Positions 35,807-49,140 are shown, counted from the stretch's first letter. The stretch is DNA of 64,000 nt from Fistularia commersonii (GCA_037954325.1 JBBMNZ010000030.1:8315001-8379000); one strand, 5' to 3'. The notes: generated by a model from the letters alone, not told the origin. Made by a program: numbers and translations.

Positions 35807-37475
35807 TCTAGAGTGGGCTTTTATATAGGGACCCCTGATGTAATTGGGACAAATAAAAATGACAAAATGGCTAAAATGACTGAGTGAGCCCAAACTACTG
35901 TCTGTGTGTGCGCGGTTGGAGGGGTGCATGCACGCGCGTGCACACGTACACATGCAAACCAAAGTGACAATAAGATCCCCCAGATTACAGAGAATAGCAA
36001 CAGATCAATCTGCTGCCGCGTTTCGGGGGCCTCGGCTTTTGCGAGCAGCAGATCAGGCTCAGGAGGACGACTGTAGCCACCGCGGCGGCGGCGGCGGCAA
36101 CATCTCCCACTGACGGCTCAGAGTTTTCCTGGGGGGAAAATCCTCTTTGTCTGGGCGCTCCGAGCCGGGCCGTGTCTTTCAACAGGATATCCCAAACAGA
36201 AGGTGAGGTCAACTATGAGCAAACTCTGCACAAAAGGGGATCGGGAGCTGGATTTGATGTCTCACAAAAGCGGTTGTCATATTCTTTGAAGATTTAGCCT
36301 CCTCCCCCCGTCAGGCCTGCGAGAGTTAATTAAACATTGGACAGCTTGGGACCACAAGTCCGGCCTCAGAGTTAAGAGTTTTTTTTTTTTCATTTTAAAT
36401 CATCTTATCTTTATTTATTTATTATTTGAATGGAAAAGAACTTGAGCTATAGACTAAACCCGATGTTTTCATCGAAATGCCTGCCTGCATTGTGGGGAAA
36501 CGCATGAGCCAAAGACGCACACGTCAACTCACGCTTCATCGAAATTTTCTGCAAAAATTTCATCGAAATTTCTCTCTATGATGGCATATTTATTTTCGGA
36601 GTACTACAGGAATTAGTCATTAAATAGTCCGAGCAAAATACATTCAAATACACTGTATTTGTGATGTGTATCGGTCGCTTTTTCCACTTTCACGGGCGAT
36701 TACGCTCGCCTTTTAAACAGTCTGTCTTAGCCCCCTCTCTTCAAATGTTGTCTGAAAACGACATTTTACATCACCGGAAATCAGAATCTCGTGTCGCCTG
36801 ATGTTTCTTGTTAACTGTGAATAACTCTCATCACCTGGTAAAAACTGAACTTTTCAGGATTTCACTTTTAAGTTTTTCGCTTGTATGCAAAACACTCCCA
36901 TTTCACGGGTACTGGAGTGGACGCCGGCGAAACGTCCGAGCGTCCAAGAGCCAGTTACTTGCGGTCCTCCCCCCCATCCCGACCCCCGCCCGGGCGAGTT
37001 TGGCAGGGCGTCGGGAGGAGCCGGGTTGTTGGCTGCCCTTCCATGTCTTCTGCTGTTGTTTTCTAGGGGCCTCAATGGGACGGTGGTTTGTGAAATGACA
37101 GGACATGCCAACAAATTGCATCACTTCTGGCTCAGCGGCCAAGGACAATGCCATGCCATATGCCAATCAGGGGGGGTTAAGGGGTGGAGGGATGAATGGG
37201 TCTCATTTCCATGTACTCCCTTTCGAAGTCACCCGCGCCGCTCCCACCCCAACCCCAACCTCTCTGTTACCGCCACACACAGATCCAAAAAACACCGGGT
37301 CGGGGAGGATGGGGCGGGGAGGGGGCGGCCTCTGCCAGGCTCTGTGGCGCAGACGGACGGGCCGAAACGTCAGACGGCGGCCAAAACATCCGGAGGCCCG
37401 TTTGAATCAGCCGTCCGAGGAGGAGTCCAGCGGTCCATGCGCGTTCCTGCCTGCAGTCGGCAGTCGTCAGAACAA

Positions 37476-37535
37476 CACACACACGCACGTGCACACACAC
37501 ACACACACACACACGCACGTGCACACACACACACA
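37476..37535. repeat. (AC)n array with duplicated GCACGTGC insert
   Basis: The motif ACGCACGTGCACACAC occurs twice, separated by pure (AC)n, showing a higher-order duplication within the array. The inner CACGTG is an E-box core. Confidence 0.85.
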
Positions 37536-38876
37536 TATAGAGGCCCCGTGACTTTTTACACAGCCTTAGCTTAATCAAGATAAATGACAATACTGGTGTG
37601 TTTTGCCATTATCCACTTTAATTAAAACTCCTGTTTTATAAGTGTTCATTACTCGGTAACAACTATTTAATCTACGCTCTATGTGCTTTGGTGTTTTCAA
37701 TTGTTACTGTTAATCTACTAATGTTTACATATTTATTTTGTCATCCTTAAGAAGTGGAACAGAACAGACCTTTTGTCAAAGGGGGTATGAAAGCAGTGAA
37801 AATAACAAATGAACACATGCATGCAATAAATACAGGAAAAATTACTTTATAATAATTTTCTGATTTAATTTCAAAAGGAAATAAAAAATTTAAAGGACAT
37901 AAAATTTGACTTTTTAACATTTTGAATGGGCCTCTGTAATTCATAGTCTGCTCTGAGCTTGGGCTTTGGAACTGCCTGCAAATACTCCACCTAAAATATA
38001 TTTTCTGTTTAAGTCGTCATTGCAAATCCTATTTTCTATTTTATTTGTGTGCCAGATTTATCGTTACGTATCACCACTATGATACATTTATAATGGGTGA
38101 TGATTTGTCAAATTCTATGACTTTTAAGTTATATTTTTTTGACATGCACTTCTAATGTGAAAGAGGACTAAATACATTATTATAATTAGCATTATTTATT
38201 TCATCAGTATTACTGTGTGGACTTTTTTTTGTCTTTGCCAGCTTTAATATAATTAAGCGTATGATATAATATAATTGGTTATATTAAAGTTATCCTTTAT
38301 TATATTAAAGCTAGTAAATCCAACAGTTAAATGGATTAAATAAAATAAAATTAAATTAAATTATATGAAATAGAATACAATAAAATAACTCTAACTAAAC
38401 CTCGTGTCTCGTGGTCCCAGTTTTAAATAGTCTGACTTGGGAATAAGATGCTATGATTTACAAGGTGCTTCTTTGGTGGATGTGTTACAAATGGGGATGG
38501 AGCTCGAAGGTCAAGCCGGCTGGACTTCCACTGTGATCATGTTAATTGGGACAATATGCAAGCGATTAGTCACAAAAGTCTGGTGGTAGAGCCCCCGATG
38601 TTTTTATGTTTTTTTGTATTTATTTATTTTTTTTTTACAACAGAAACCCCACTCAACGGGAACATTTGTCTCCTGCGCGGGGCAGAAGATTTGTCGCTTG
38701 CCATATGTTTTGAAGAGCATATGTTGTGCGCTGCTGTCGAGCTAAAGAGGGAGGAAGCTGTGAATGGGTTTTAACCTTCTACGCGGGGGGAAGTTGTGCA
38801 GTTAATGCTGGAGCCACCTCTTCACTGGGGCCGGTGCCAAGTGCTCCTCCGGCCTCCTTGCTGCGAGGGGAGGGAC

Positions 38877-38916
<40 letters not shown>

Positions 38917-39944
38917 CAGATGCTTTTCTTTGGTCCGCACTACCTCACAGCCAGATGCCGAGAGGATAAACTCTGGTAGCCTCGGGACCTTCGCATCAAG
39001 CTTGTGTCCAAAACTGAAGCCTGTGATATTAGTCATGGAGGAAGAAAGGGGGGGGTGGGAGGGGGTTCACTTTGCCTTTTGGCTAACTAGTCAGCTACAT
39101 ACAAGACTGCGGCTCAAATTCAAACCCTGGCCCACTGAGGTTCTCCAAAACAGAGGGCGACACCATTGTGACAGGAAATATAATATTCTTATTCTTAGTC
39201 CAGAACTAGACTATATGATATTTTCATGTCACTATTGACAGCACACTCTCTGCCATTATGTGTGCTAAATATTAATGTCCCAGCTTTAGTAGTAGATGGT
39301 AGGGAACATTTAATACAAACCGCAGGGTCTTTGTTTTGCTTAGGAAAGCCCTACTGGCCGTGAGGACACACTGCGCTTCAGGTTGCGTGATGACGTCACA
39401 TTGGTTATTTCCCACAACCCACCCTTTCCACTTCTCTTCAGTTCCTTTTATTTAGAATTGCCATTCAGTGGTTTGGATTTTTTGTTGTTGTTCCTATGAT
39501 GCAGGATGAGTTGTCCCCCAATGAGGTGCCACTTAAGCAGGAAGTGGTAAAGGTCAGCTGAATGTTCCAAAATGGGGAGGGCGGGGGGGGGGGGGGTCCT
39601 GCCATCATGCCCTTTTTAGAGCTAATTATTTGGGGACTGTAGCCCCACCCCGACCCCCACCCCCAAACAGGAAGTGTCAGCAAAACGTTCAGTTTTTCAA
39701 TGGCGTTCAATGGCGTTCAATGGCGTATATATGTATATATATGTATAGACATACATACATACGTGTGTGTGTGTGTGTATTTGTACATATACATACATAT
39801 ATTTCTCTCTATATATGGAATGACAGGTACATACTTAGAATTAGCTGGATATATAGATGTACATACATAGAATATGTGTGTGTATATAAAACATATACTA
39901 AACAGAATGGGATAAAAAGAACATATTTTAGTATGTGTATATTT

Positions 39945-40224
39945 CATATATCAGAAAATTAGAATATTGGGATAAAGTTCTTTATCTTCTGTAATGCAAT
40001 TAAAAGAACAAAAAATACTTTTTCATGATATGCTAATATTTTGAGATAGGATTTTTGAGTTTTCTTAAGATGTAAGCCATAATCAGCAATATTAAAATAA
40101 TAAAAGGCTTGCAATGTTTCAGTTGATTTGTAATGAGTGTATGACATTTTTTTTTTTTGAAATTGCAACACAGAAGGTAAAGAACTTTATCACAATATTC
40201 TAATTTTCTGAGACAGTCCTGTAT
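39945..40224. mobile_element. Mariner-type MITE with long terminal inverted repeats
   Basis: The left arm 39951-39991 (TCAGAAAATTAGAATATTGG, then GATAAAGTTCTTTATC) pairs with the right arm 40170-40211 with only a few mismatches. The outer ends sit at TA dinucleotides. The interior has no transposase. The end sequence CAGAAAATTAGAATATTGTG is well known from vertebrate mariner-like MITEs. Confidence 0.8.
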
Positions 40225-41785
40225 ATAATGAATGTGATGGATGAGTTACTAATGAATTGACAAGTTTGACACATATGTAGGAGGTGTGCAGTTCCTCCAA
40301 AGTTGGATGAAGCTGCTCTTGAGGTTATCGGTAAACATGAAAATACACACGTAACATTCTTTAATGAAAGTTAACATAAAAAGTCCTATAAACGTGTGCA
40401 CTAAGTTAGCATCACTGCTAATTCATTCCTTTCATAAAACCTCCGCCTTTTTCTAAGCCGGCCCACTTCGGCTTAAGTTGGTTTGCAGGTAAACAAACCT
40501 TGTGGCCCTTGGCGCCGGCGCCGGCTCATTCTGCCGTAGGTCTGACGCTCTCAGTCCACCCGAGCCGCCCTGATGAATGGAGGAGCTGCTGCCAAATGTG
40601 GGAAACCCGTCATAATTACGCATGCAGATTTATTCTCTCTGGCTTACATAATGTTTTGTTTTGTTTTTGTTTTTTGCAGATAACTATGGGGGTGGGGGGG
40701 TAGCCCGGGGGGGGGGGGGGGGGGCTGTGGATGATTAGCTTCTTTTTGTCCTCTGTTTTTTCTCCGCTTTATTTTCCCTGAGAAGATTAAATATTTCTGC
40801 TTGAGAAAATCTTTTTAAACCTCCGCTGACTGCTGTCCCGGCCCCCTCTGTCACCGGCCGAGCACGCAGGGTCCCCCCACCGCCACCAACACCACCACCA
40901 CCACCCAAAAAAAAAAAAAAAAAAGCCCCCTCCCAACCCATTTTGTCATTCCGAAATGTGGTGAAAAAATGTAATCTTCTAACAAAGAATAGAAAAGGGA
41001 GGCTATAGAGGAATTTTTTTTTTTTTCAGCAAGTGGCCTCTTTATTGGGTGGGGGGATGGGCAGCGGAGGGCTCCTCCACAGTATCCACACACAACGGGG
41101 CTCCAATCTGTCAAATAATTAGCCGGTGTGGGAGGACAAAGGTTTTTATTTGCCCGAATTTCATACATCACCGCTTGAATACATCATCACTGTATTGTGA
41201 CGGGTCATGGGAACTCCGGCTCCCGAGACAGACGCCGAGACACGGGGAGGTTCCCGGGGAGACGTCCGGGAAAAAAAATTAAAAAAAGGCCAAATTGACA
41301 CAGACATCCACTGATGAATAAAATAAAATAAAATAAAATATATTCAATTTTAGGTTAATCCAGGGATGTGATTTTTCTTTAAGTGGCTGCAAAAATCATA
41401 ACGAGCCCTAAATGACAGACAGGCTGAACTGAAATGATCCATCGAGTGACTGAAACCTTTATTTGAATGGATAAGAACGAACTCTGTTTATGAGCATGTA
41501 TATCAGTGTGTTACTCGCCTGTCATTAATGCCTGCAGGGGTCGGTTGAATAGAATTGTTTGTAGAATTGTAATAGTGACGCTGAGGCGTCACTATTACAA
41601 TTCTACAATTACAATTCTTTAAGATGTAAACCCCAGTCAATTAAAACAAATTTGACTCTATTGCATTTAAAGATAAATGAAATACTTTAAACTGATCATG
41701 TGTGTAAATGGTTTTCGGGAATTACATTAATTACAGTGTTATACTCATGTCCTCTTCATCAAAGTGGTGGTCAGATGTCTGCTCA
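40225..41785. other. Gene-free stretch
   Basis: No exon recognised. Homopolymer G, A and T runs (40688-40725, 40905-40924, 41012-41027), a short (AATAA)n run (41318-41340) and the perfect hairpin at 41561-41606. Confidence 0.4.
41561..41606. repeat. Perfect 21-bp inverted repeat (hairpin, 4-base loop)
   Basis: Arm 41561-41581 (GTAGAATTGTAATAGTGACG plus C) is the exact reverse complement of 41586-41606, with loop TGAG. With a small bulge the pairing extends outward to about 41551 and 41619, giving some 31 paired bases. Confidence 0.95.
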
Positions 41786-41789
41786 GCCA

Positions 41790-42415
41790 TTGGATAGGAT
41801 TGATCAGCTGACTGAGGATGAACCCCGGCCTCCCCGTCTCTTTCGGCGTCAATTGATTTTTCTTTGGGTGTTGGATCCTCGGTTGGATTTCGACAGGAGG
41901 CGTCTCCATTTGCGTGGGTTTCCTCACGGGTTCTTTTCCTTCTTCACTTAAAAAAAAAAACATGCAGCAGGTCCACAGACATGTGAATGAGAGGGTGAAT
42001 GTCTCTAATTTGAATTATTTTATTGTCATGTGTACAGTTAGGAAACATGTTTCCCTGGCATTCATGAAGTTCTCATTTTGTCGCCCGCAGTTACATAACC
42101 AAAACGTACCAGATAGTGACAGAAAAATGAGAAGGTGAATGGTTGCATGTCTCTGCAAGTGAATGAAAGAGTGAATGGCTGCATGTCTCTATGTAACATA
42201 TGAATGTTTGGATGTTTCTAGCTGACGTGAGAATGACAGCAAATGATTGTATGTCTCAATATTACACGTGAATGACAGTTTGAAAGGCTGTATGTCGCTA
42301 TATGTGTCCCTGCGAGCGGCCCATGGTAAGCCCCGCCTCCTGCCCAGTGACGGCGGGGATAGGCTCCGCCCCCTTATTCTGAGTGCAGGATCCGCGTTGT
42401 AGACGATGAATTATG
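41790..42415 (+). mobile_element. Long SINE-like copy with expanded internal 40-base units
   Basis: Head remnant at 41790-41940 (TTGGATCCTCGGTTGGATTT, GCGTCTCCATTTGCGTGG). It is followed by at least five degenerate units of the GTGAATGGTTGCATGTCTCT type (about 41980, 42135, 42172, 42203 and 42265). The end carries GACGGCGGGGATAGGCTCCG and GAGTGCAGGATCCGCGTTGT with the tail GACGATGAATTATG. A segment of about 110 bases with no unit structure (42005-42120) interrupts the array. Confidence 0.6.
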
Positions 42416-43309
42416 ATACAGTAAGTCAATTTGAAGCGGTACACACAAACACCAAGGTTGAAAGCTCTTCCTGTATTTGTTTGCTTTTTCCCGATGTCAA
42501 TCTTTGGGCCGATTTGAAGCTTTTACTGTTTTGTTTTTTCTCAACTGTCTTATGGGTTTCGTTGTTCGTATATTCGACCATTATTACTTCAAAACACATG
42601 TTTCAGTTAGATATGACCGCGGTTCCCTCCCCAGATTTTTTTTTTCCAGTAATGTGCAACAGTGCAACAGTAATGATCTTTCTGTCATCTCCAAACAAGA
42701 GACCGTAACTTTTAATCGGTTAACTATCATAATAAATAGTTCCGGGTGAGACCTGGCCTTTTGAACGTTCTCCGGGAACTATTAACGTCTGCGGTTTTAT
42801 ATCCCGACCATTTAAATCAAGTACAATGAAAAAACTCAGAGTGTTTTTAACGAGGCCGAATGGTAACGACATGCTAATAAACACACGCTCCGCAGCGAGT
42901 ATGCAAACACAGCTATTTCACTTCGTTTTATTATTTACTTCCTTTTTGCACGACGCCGACTTAAGAAGAAATGTGAGAAAACGAATGTTTGAATTACTTG
43001 TTGGGGGGTGGGGGGGGTGGGGTGGAGGAGGGGCCGTGCTGCAGGCCGGAAGCGGAAACCAGCGCACGAAAAAACACCAAAATCCACAATACACAGAAAT
43101 ACAGAATTCAAATCAGAATCACAGCAGGTTGGTGTTTCCCCCGTCTGCTGGGATGCTCCGGGTGGGCGACGCCGGGGGGGGGGGCGGGGGTGATGAAGAT
43201 GTTGACGGTCCGTCGGCGGCGTCAAATCAGAAACCAAAACAAACACTTGATTGTCATGTGACATTCTCAAATCTCAACCTCGGCGCTGAATGTTTCATTT
43301 GTACCTCCC
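42416..43309. other. Gene-free stretch
   Basis: No exon or transposon end was recognised. G-rich runs at 43000-43030 and 43170-43190 make several spurious Gly/Arg-rich frames. Confidence 0.35.
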
Positions 43310-43480
43310 CCCCCGTTCACCCTCCCACCCCCCCTCAAGCTTTATTTTCCCTGCTCCCGGGACTGTGATTTATAAACACAACATGTTGTACAATGGGGGC
43401 CTTGTTTGCTAAACGGGATAGCCTTAATGGAGACTTATATTTCCAGGATTATATCTGTATTCAGTTGCAAATCATTTAGG
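43310..43480. promoter_or_regulatory. Candidate conserved non-coding element
   Basis: GGGACTGTGATTTATAAACA, CAACATGTTGTACAATGGGG, GCCTTGTTTGCTAAACGGGA, TAGCCTTAATGGAGACTTAT and CAGTTGCAAATCATTTAGGG follow each other without repeats. ATTTGCAT-like and TTAAT cores suggest enhancer-type sequence. Appearance only. Confidence 0.3.
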
Positions 43481-44057
43481 GAGGGGGGGAGGGGAGATGG
43501 GGTGTGGGGGAGGGGGGGGGGGGGCGTTTCAATGCTCTTCCTCTGTCTATGAATAATAGTATCATTTGAATTAAGTGGACACCTGGTGCAGTGGCCGCGG
43601 CTCCGAGGCGCGCCGTTGACCCGCCGCCGTTGCCAACTTCCCCCCTTTTTTCCCAGCCTTGTCCTTATCCATCCCTGCGAGCCTCCGATTTCACCCCCCC
43701 AACCCCTCCGCCACCAAATGCCACACACTTGTAACTTTAGTCTCCCCTTTGCAAAAAAAAAAAAAAGAGAAAAAAAAACTTTTAAGAGAAGAGGAAGAAG
43801 AGGAGGAGGAGGAGGGAGAGAAATTCTTATCAATCTCCCTTTAGATTTGGTGGAAAAAGTCATTTGAAAGCACGGTGTTCTGTTTCCAGGGTGGGGGGTT
43901 CCAATTAAATACAGTAAAAAGATATAAAATAACAGTATCCTGGACGGGCCCCCGGCTGCGGGTCTTAAAGCCTCCTTTTGTTGATTTATTGTACATTAGC
44001 CACTGAGCCGTGCAGGGCATTTCGGAGGGGCTTCTATTTGTATGCGCTCCCCGTCAG

Positions 44058-44059
<2 letters not shown>

Positions 44060-44102
<43 letters not shown>
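44060..44102. repeat. (AC)n microsatellite
   Basis: About 21 perfect units. Confidence 0.97.
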
Positions 44103-44105
<3 letters not shown>

Positions 44106-44798
44106 GGGCCTGTATTGCAAATTTATACCAGGATGTAGGTTTAGAGTGTTTTCGGGGGGCGAAAAAAACGTTTTTTCAAGTAAGTGTCTGCTTTCATGAG
44201 CGCCAGTGATCGAGACTAACAAACAAAAGCTTTGTTTAAGAAAAAAAAAAAAAAAAAACCTCACAGATGCACGTCCCCCAGCACACCCCCGCGCCCCCGC
44301 TGAAGCATTCACAGGTTTCTATCAGGGCACAACATAGGATTGTTGGAGGATACTTATAGAGTGGACATCCAATAATGACCCAAAGGGTTCCCAGGGCTGC
44401 GGGTTTTCTCTCTCCGGCAGCAAAAAAAAAAAAAGGAGTCTTTTCTGTCTGGATATCAGATAAAACAGGAAGTTGAATGTTTTTTTTTTCTCTTCGTTTT
44501 CAGAGACACTCGCAGAGGGTTAGCTATTTGCAGCGGCTGAAAAGCGCCGGTCCATTAAGTACTGTGTTTGACTACTCTGGGGTACTTTTTCAGTACTTCC
44601 TCCTTTTAATCGTTTAATTGTTCTTCTTTTTATTTTATTTTCCGCTGATGATTTAGCATTTAAATGAAAATAAGAAAAGTGAAAATACAAATTAAAATGA
44701 ACCTATTTGTTTTACCTTTTATCTGTATAAAACAACGACAAAAAATCTGTCATTTTTGATCCTTGGACTGGGATTACAATGTCCATAATGATTCAATG

Positions 44799-44911
<113 letters not shown>

Positions 44912-45858
44912 GTGTACTTCTAAACCCACAAATCAAGATGCCAGAAACTGGCAAGGAGTCCCCACACACACACACACACCGTCATCCCAGGAGAGGTTAA
45001 AGCAGAAATAGCCTACACACAATTTTTTTTTTAATTAAAAAAATAAAATAAATAAAAAATAAATAATAATAAATAAAATAAATGGAAAATATAGATATAA
45101 AGTTCATGTCTTCTCAGTGTGCGCATTGTTTCTTTTGCAAATATTGTCATTACGCTTTGTCACCCCATGCACAGAATTTTGAGTTTACTTTACTTTTACC
45201 GTTTTGTTCGAGCAAAAATAAAAATAAAGATGAATAACGACAGATAAAATCAACACTCAGACTCTGAGGCTAAGCTGTTTATTTATCACCTGTCACTGAA
45301 ATAACGTATTTCTATCAATTCTAGAGAAAAATATTTAGGAGTCATCCCCTCTGTGTCACATGACCTGATTTGTTCCTCTGCGTATGAAATATAACACTAA
45401 GGTTAAATGTCTTCGCCGTTTGTCATCTGAGTTGTTAAGAACGAGTGTCTTTCCCTCTTAAAACAAGTATCAGTAATGCAATAATTACATGTCGTGAAAA
45501 GTCGATCGTGTCATAAACTATGCAATTAGCCGTCTAAACCGTTTTAAACATTTGGAGGTGTAATGTTATGTAACATGATCAAACGTGGACGCTATTCCTG
45601 TGTCATTAACATGAATATTCCCTTTACAAGACGCTCTGCTTACTTGTTTGTGGGCTCGACCGAGATCACCTTCCATCCGGGTTCCTCGCGCTGACACATT
45701 TGTTGTTAGCGGTGTTCGTTAAATGTGTATTAGTGCCGTTTACGGGACGATTATCTTTCACCCGCTCGAGAACCATCCAAGTCAGGAAAACATCCTTTGC
45801 CGCTTTCGATGCAAACGGCACCTTTAACAGAGTTGAACATTGACGACCATTTTTTACA

Positions 45859-45901
<43 letters not shown>

Positions 45902-47070
45902 CGCTTAAGCTTTCTCTCTGTGTATATCTGTGTGGCTGTGTGTGTGTGTATTTGAGCAGCTATACCGCGCCAGTTATTCAATCTAATAACTTAATAATGT
46001 GGAAAATCATCCACAATTGTAATGACGCATTACACAGGCTGTAAACATTTGTTGTTATCAGATTATTACATTATAGGCTTTTATGAGGATTTATCGACCT
46101 TTTGCCCCCCCCATAACTTCATCACTTTGTCTTTTCTGCGACTCGTACTTGACTCCGCTCCTCTCTGCTTGCTTATCTTCCACCCCGTGAGCGAGGAGTT
46201 TGTAGGTTCTATGTTTTATCTGCGTTTTTAGCTCGACGCTATAATGGGAGGGAGTGGATTAAAATGCTAACATGCTAACGGCTAACCACAGCTCCTATTT
46301 TGTGTGCAAGGTGGCGTCCAGCTTTCACGCTTATTCTGTCCTTCTCTTTGTAAATTCAGGAAAGATGCATGCGAAACACAGCCACAGTTTCAGAAAGTTA
46401 GTTTTCTATATATATGTATCTCAAATATATTTAACGATGTATGTAGATATACATCAAACACTCATCTATGCATTTGTTTATTGAGAAAAAATTCATCATC
46501 TGTCCAGCTATAGACGTGCAAAGGTTCAAAATAACACGATCAGGCTTACCATTTTGCACAGAAAAAAAGAGCGGGACAAATCTCAACGACCGAAACGTAT
46601 ATTTCTTTATCCGGCTTGACAGCCAAGTGCTTCATGAAACATCGTAACACACACGTACACGCAGTCAGAAAGACGGCCTCGCTGCAGTTGCGATGACAGC
46701 TCAACAATTATCTCTCTAATCCTCTTGTCGATGCAGTTATGTCTCGGGCGGTCGATGGTCGCGGGGGGTTGTTCTCCACGATCGATCGCGCGACACTTCA
46801 TAACACATCTGAGAGTGAGATGAGCCGATATCCCGCACGACACCTTCTGATCCCCATTTAACTCCGGCGGGCGGAGGGGGGGGATCCGTCGTCGGGTCGG
46901 TTATGGATTATCTACTCCGTACATGAAGTGGTTGCGGTTGATGATGTGATTGAATCAATGTGGATCTCTGGAAAGGCTCTCCGACGCCTCCAGGCCAGAT
47001 TTTTTTTATGATGGAAGAGCGGGGGGGGTCACTGAATGGACGTGATAGGTGTCTTTTTATACTCTGTCAT

Positions 47071-47117
<47 letters not shown>

Positions 47118-48639
47118 CTCAAAGCGGTGGAAAAAATTAACAAAGGATTCTTCTTTTTTCTCTAAAATAAAATCAGCAATTTTCATGTCTTTTTATTTGT
47201 TGATTTGAGGAGATGTGTATATTCATAGAATATTTAGTTGAAGTATTTGTTATTATAGGACATAGTCGATGAAGATATCTGGTTTTATTTATAGTCTATC
47301 CCATTTCATATCCGTCCCAGCTGAAAGGTTTGTTTGTGAAATACTCGATGATTTCAACTCCCCGTGTTGTTTATGTCTCGTAAAAGACAATGTAACACAG
47401 GGGTCTGTTACCAATATAGTAATTTATAATCCTTATCCATTTTTTTATTTACTACCTAAAAAATTCCTTAAATCTTAAAAAAAGTTGTTTTGTTTTAGGA
47501 ATTTTTTCGTTACCAATGTAGAATATCAATTTGAGTCATGGTTCAGTTATTATTAGCATATTTCTTTTTTAACTACGTCTTTCTGTCATTTCTGTCATCA
47601 GTATTTAGGGTGGAACGTTTGAGTCACTCTGACGTGTGATGACAATAATTTAATTTATTTTGTTTGTTTCATATGGTCAACATCTGCAAATGGACATTTA
47701 TCAAAAGCCTTCCAGGGGGTTGTTAACATTGTTCGGAGACCACTGGGTTTCTTGCGGTCTGTTAAACAGTAAGAACGGCGGAATGTCGGGTCACATCTTT
47801 AACCTTTTTGGAGATTTTGATTATTTTTCTGACTTTGCTGAGAATACTTGTTTTTAGCATTATGTAGAGGACTTTTAGGAGGATATGTAGGATTGCTTTT
47901 TAAGTATGTAATAAGTATCCTAATAGTAATAATAATAACAATAATAACAACAACAACAACAACGACAACAACAATAATAATAATAAGAAGAAGAATAAGA
48001 ATGATTATTATTATCATTATTGTTGTTATTATCATTATAGTTGTGGTAAAATTACTGGAAAAAAAATGTATTTATTTTTATTTTAGTTTAGTTTAGTTTC
48101 GTTAAGTTTAGTTTTTTCTGTGCACTGAAAAACCTTTATCACCAGAGGATTTTCTGGGATTTCCATTCCCATGGAAACATTCAAATTGGATTATTTTTTT
48201 ATATTTATTTATTATATTTTGGGGGAAGAGTCATTTTTTTCACTTGTGTCCGCTGCTCTGACAGCTTTTAAATCTCATAAATGAAAATCACAAGGGGCCA
48301 CTGGACTCTGGAGCAATGATCACTCCTGCTACAATTATAATATTATTTTTCTCCCCCCAAAAAAACATTCAAGGACGGCTGCTGTGTCTAGACTGCAGGA
48401 AATGCAAAATTGCATTTGTTTACAGGCACGAGGAGCTGGAACGGAAAATAGTTTAATAGCGCGACAGCGAGGACGGCAAGGTGGCTGCAACACACACACA
48501 CACACACACACACCGGATATGGGAGATGGTTGGTCTGCAGGCAACCACTGAAGCTCAGCCCAGGATGTGCTATAAAAGCCTTGTAAAGCAGATTGGGCTC
48601 TTTTTACTGTTTGCATCACATGACTTTTGTTTTCTTTCT

Positions 48640-48674
<35 letters not shown>

Positions 48675-48879
48675 TCATGTCTGTTTGAATGGGTTGTGTG
48701 ACGCATATGCTGCCATTTTATGGCAGTGACGTGGCTGCGAGTTGGGGTGGGTGGGAGGGGCAGGTAGGAACTGCTGTACTTCTTTCTCTCTTTTTCACCC
48801 TTCTGGAAAATCCATGGCGGGATCCAATGTGGTGCATGAGCCTCCACGGCGTCGTGACCAGACATAATCACAAACATCA
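44912..48879. other. Gene-free stretch
   Basis: No exon recognised. It contains (TG)n at about 45867-45900 and 47072-47115, (ATA/ACA)n at 47925-48045, (AC)n at 48490-48513 and 48652-48674. The 195-codon minus frame at 48335-48922 reads through a (TG)n repeat and has no recognised domain. The AT-rich block 45.0-45.3 kb is low complexity. Confidence 0.4.
47925..48045. repeat. (AATAAC)n compound repeat with self-complementary halves
   Basis: A run of AATAAT/ACAACA units (47927-48000) is followed by ATTATTATTATCATTATTGT and GTTGTTATTATC (48004-48035), so the two halves can pair. Confidence 0.85.
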
Positions 48880-49140
48880 CCCCGTTGACGGTTCCTGTTG
48901 GCCGCCCGTCCGTCCATCCCACCGCCTATTGATTATCCTTCAGCAGATCATAAATGGCCCGTGATCATCTGGTCGAGGGGCAGAACTTCCCAACATCGGC
49001 GCCGTTATCTGGAGCTTAATCAAATAAACCCTACCGGCCCCCCGTAGGCCGTGACTTTGCAATTATCCGTGACTTGCCGCTGCTGCACGGCCTTTTATTG
49101 CATCATTAATTCGTGGGAGAGCGAGTTGACAAGCGAGGGG
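48880..49140. promoter_or_regulatory. Candidate conserved non-coding element
   Basis: TTGATTATCCTTCAGCAGAT, CATAAATGGCCCGTGATCAT, GGAGCTTAATCAAATAAACC, TTTGCAATTATCCGTGACTT and TTATTGCATCATTAATTCGT follow each other in repeat-free, balanced DNA. This looks like a homeobox/SOX/GATA-site-rich enhancer. No coding frame. Confidence 0.33.

Larger units (their letters stand above)
35209..39944. other. Gene-free stretch
   Basis: No exon recognised. It contains (TG)n at 35725-35804, (ACGC)/(AC)n at 37476-37535, (AC)n at 38877-38909 and a (TA)-rich part at 39726-39900. The 229-codon plus frame at 36885-37574 runs into the (AC)n repeat and overlaps frames in every other register, so I do not call it a gene. 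The segment at 35985-36220 is a GC-rich, repeat-free block without clear identity. AT-rich DNA fills 37.6-38.6 kb. Confidence 0.4.

Noticed and set aside
36885..37574. 229-codon plus-strand frame
   Set aside because: It ends in an (AC)n repeat coding His-Thr, overlaps frames in all registers and has no domain. Long frames in GC-rich DNA are expected.
42826..43368. 180-codon plus-strand frame
   Set aside because: Gly-rich runs come from poly(G) tracts; no domain, and overlapping frames on the other strand.
48335..48922. 195-codon minus-strand frame
   Set aside because: It runs through two (TG)n arrays (Cys-Val repeats) and has no recognised domain.
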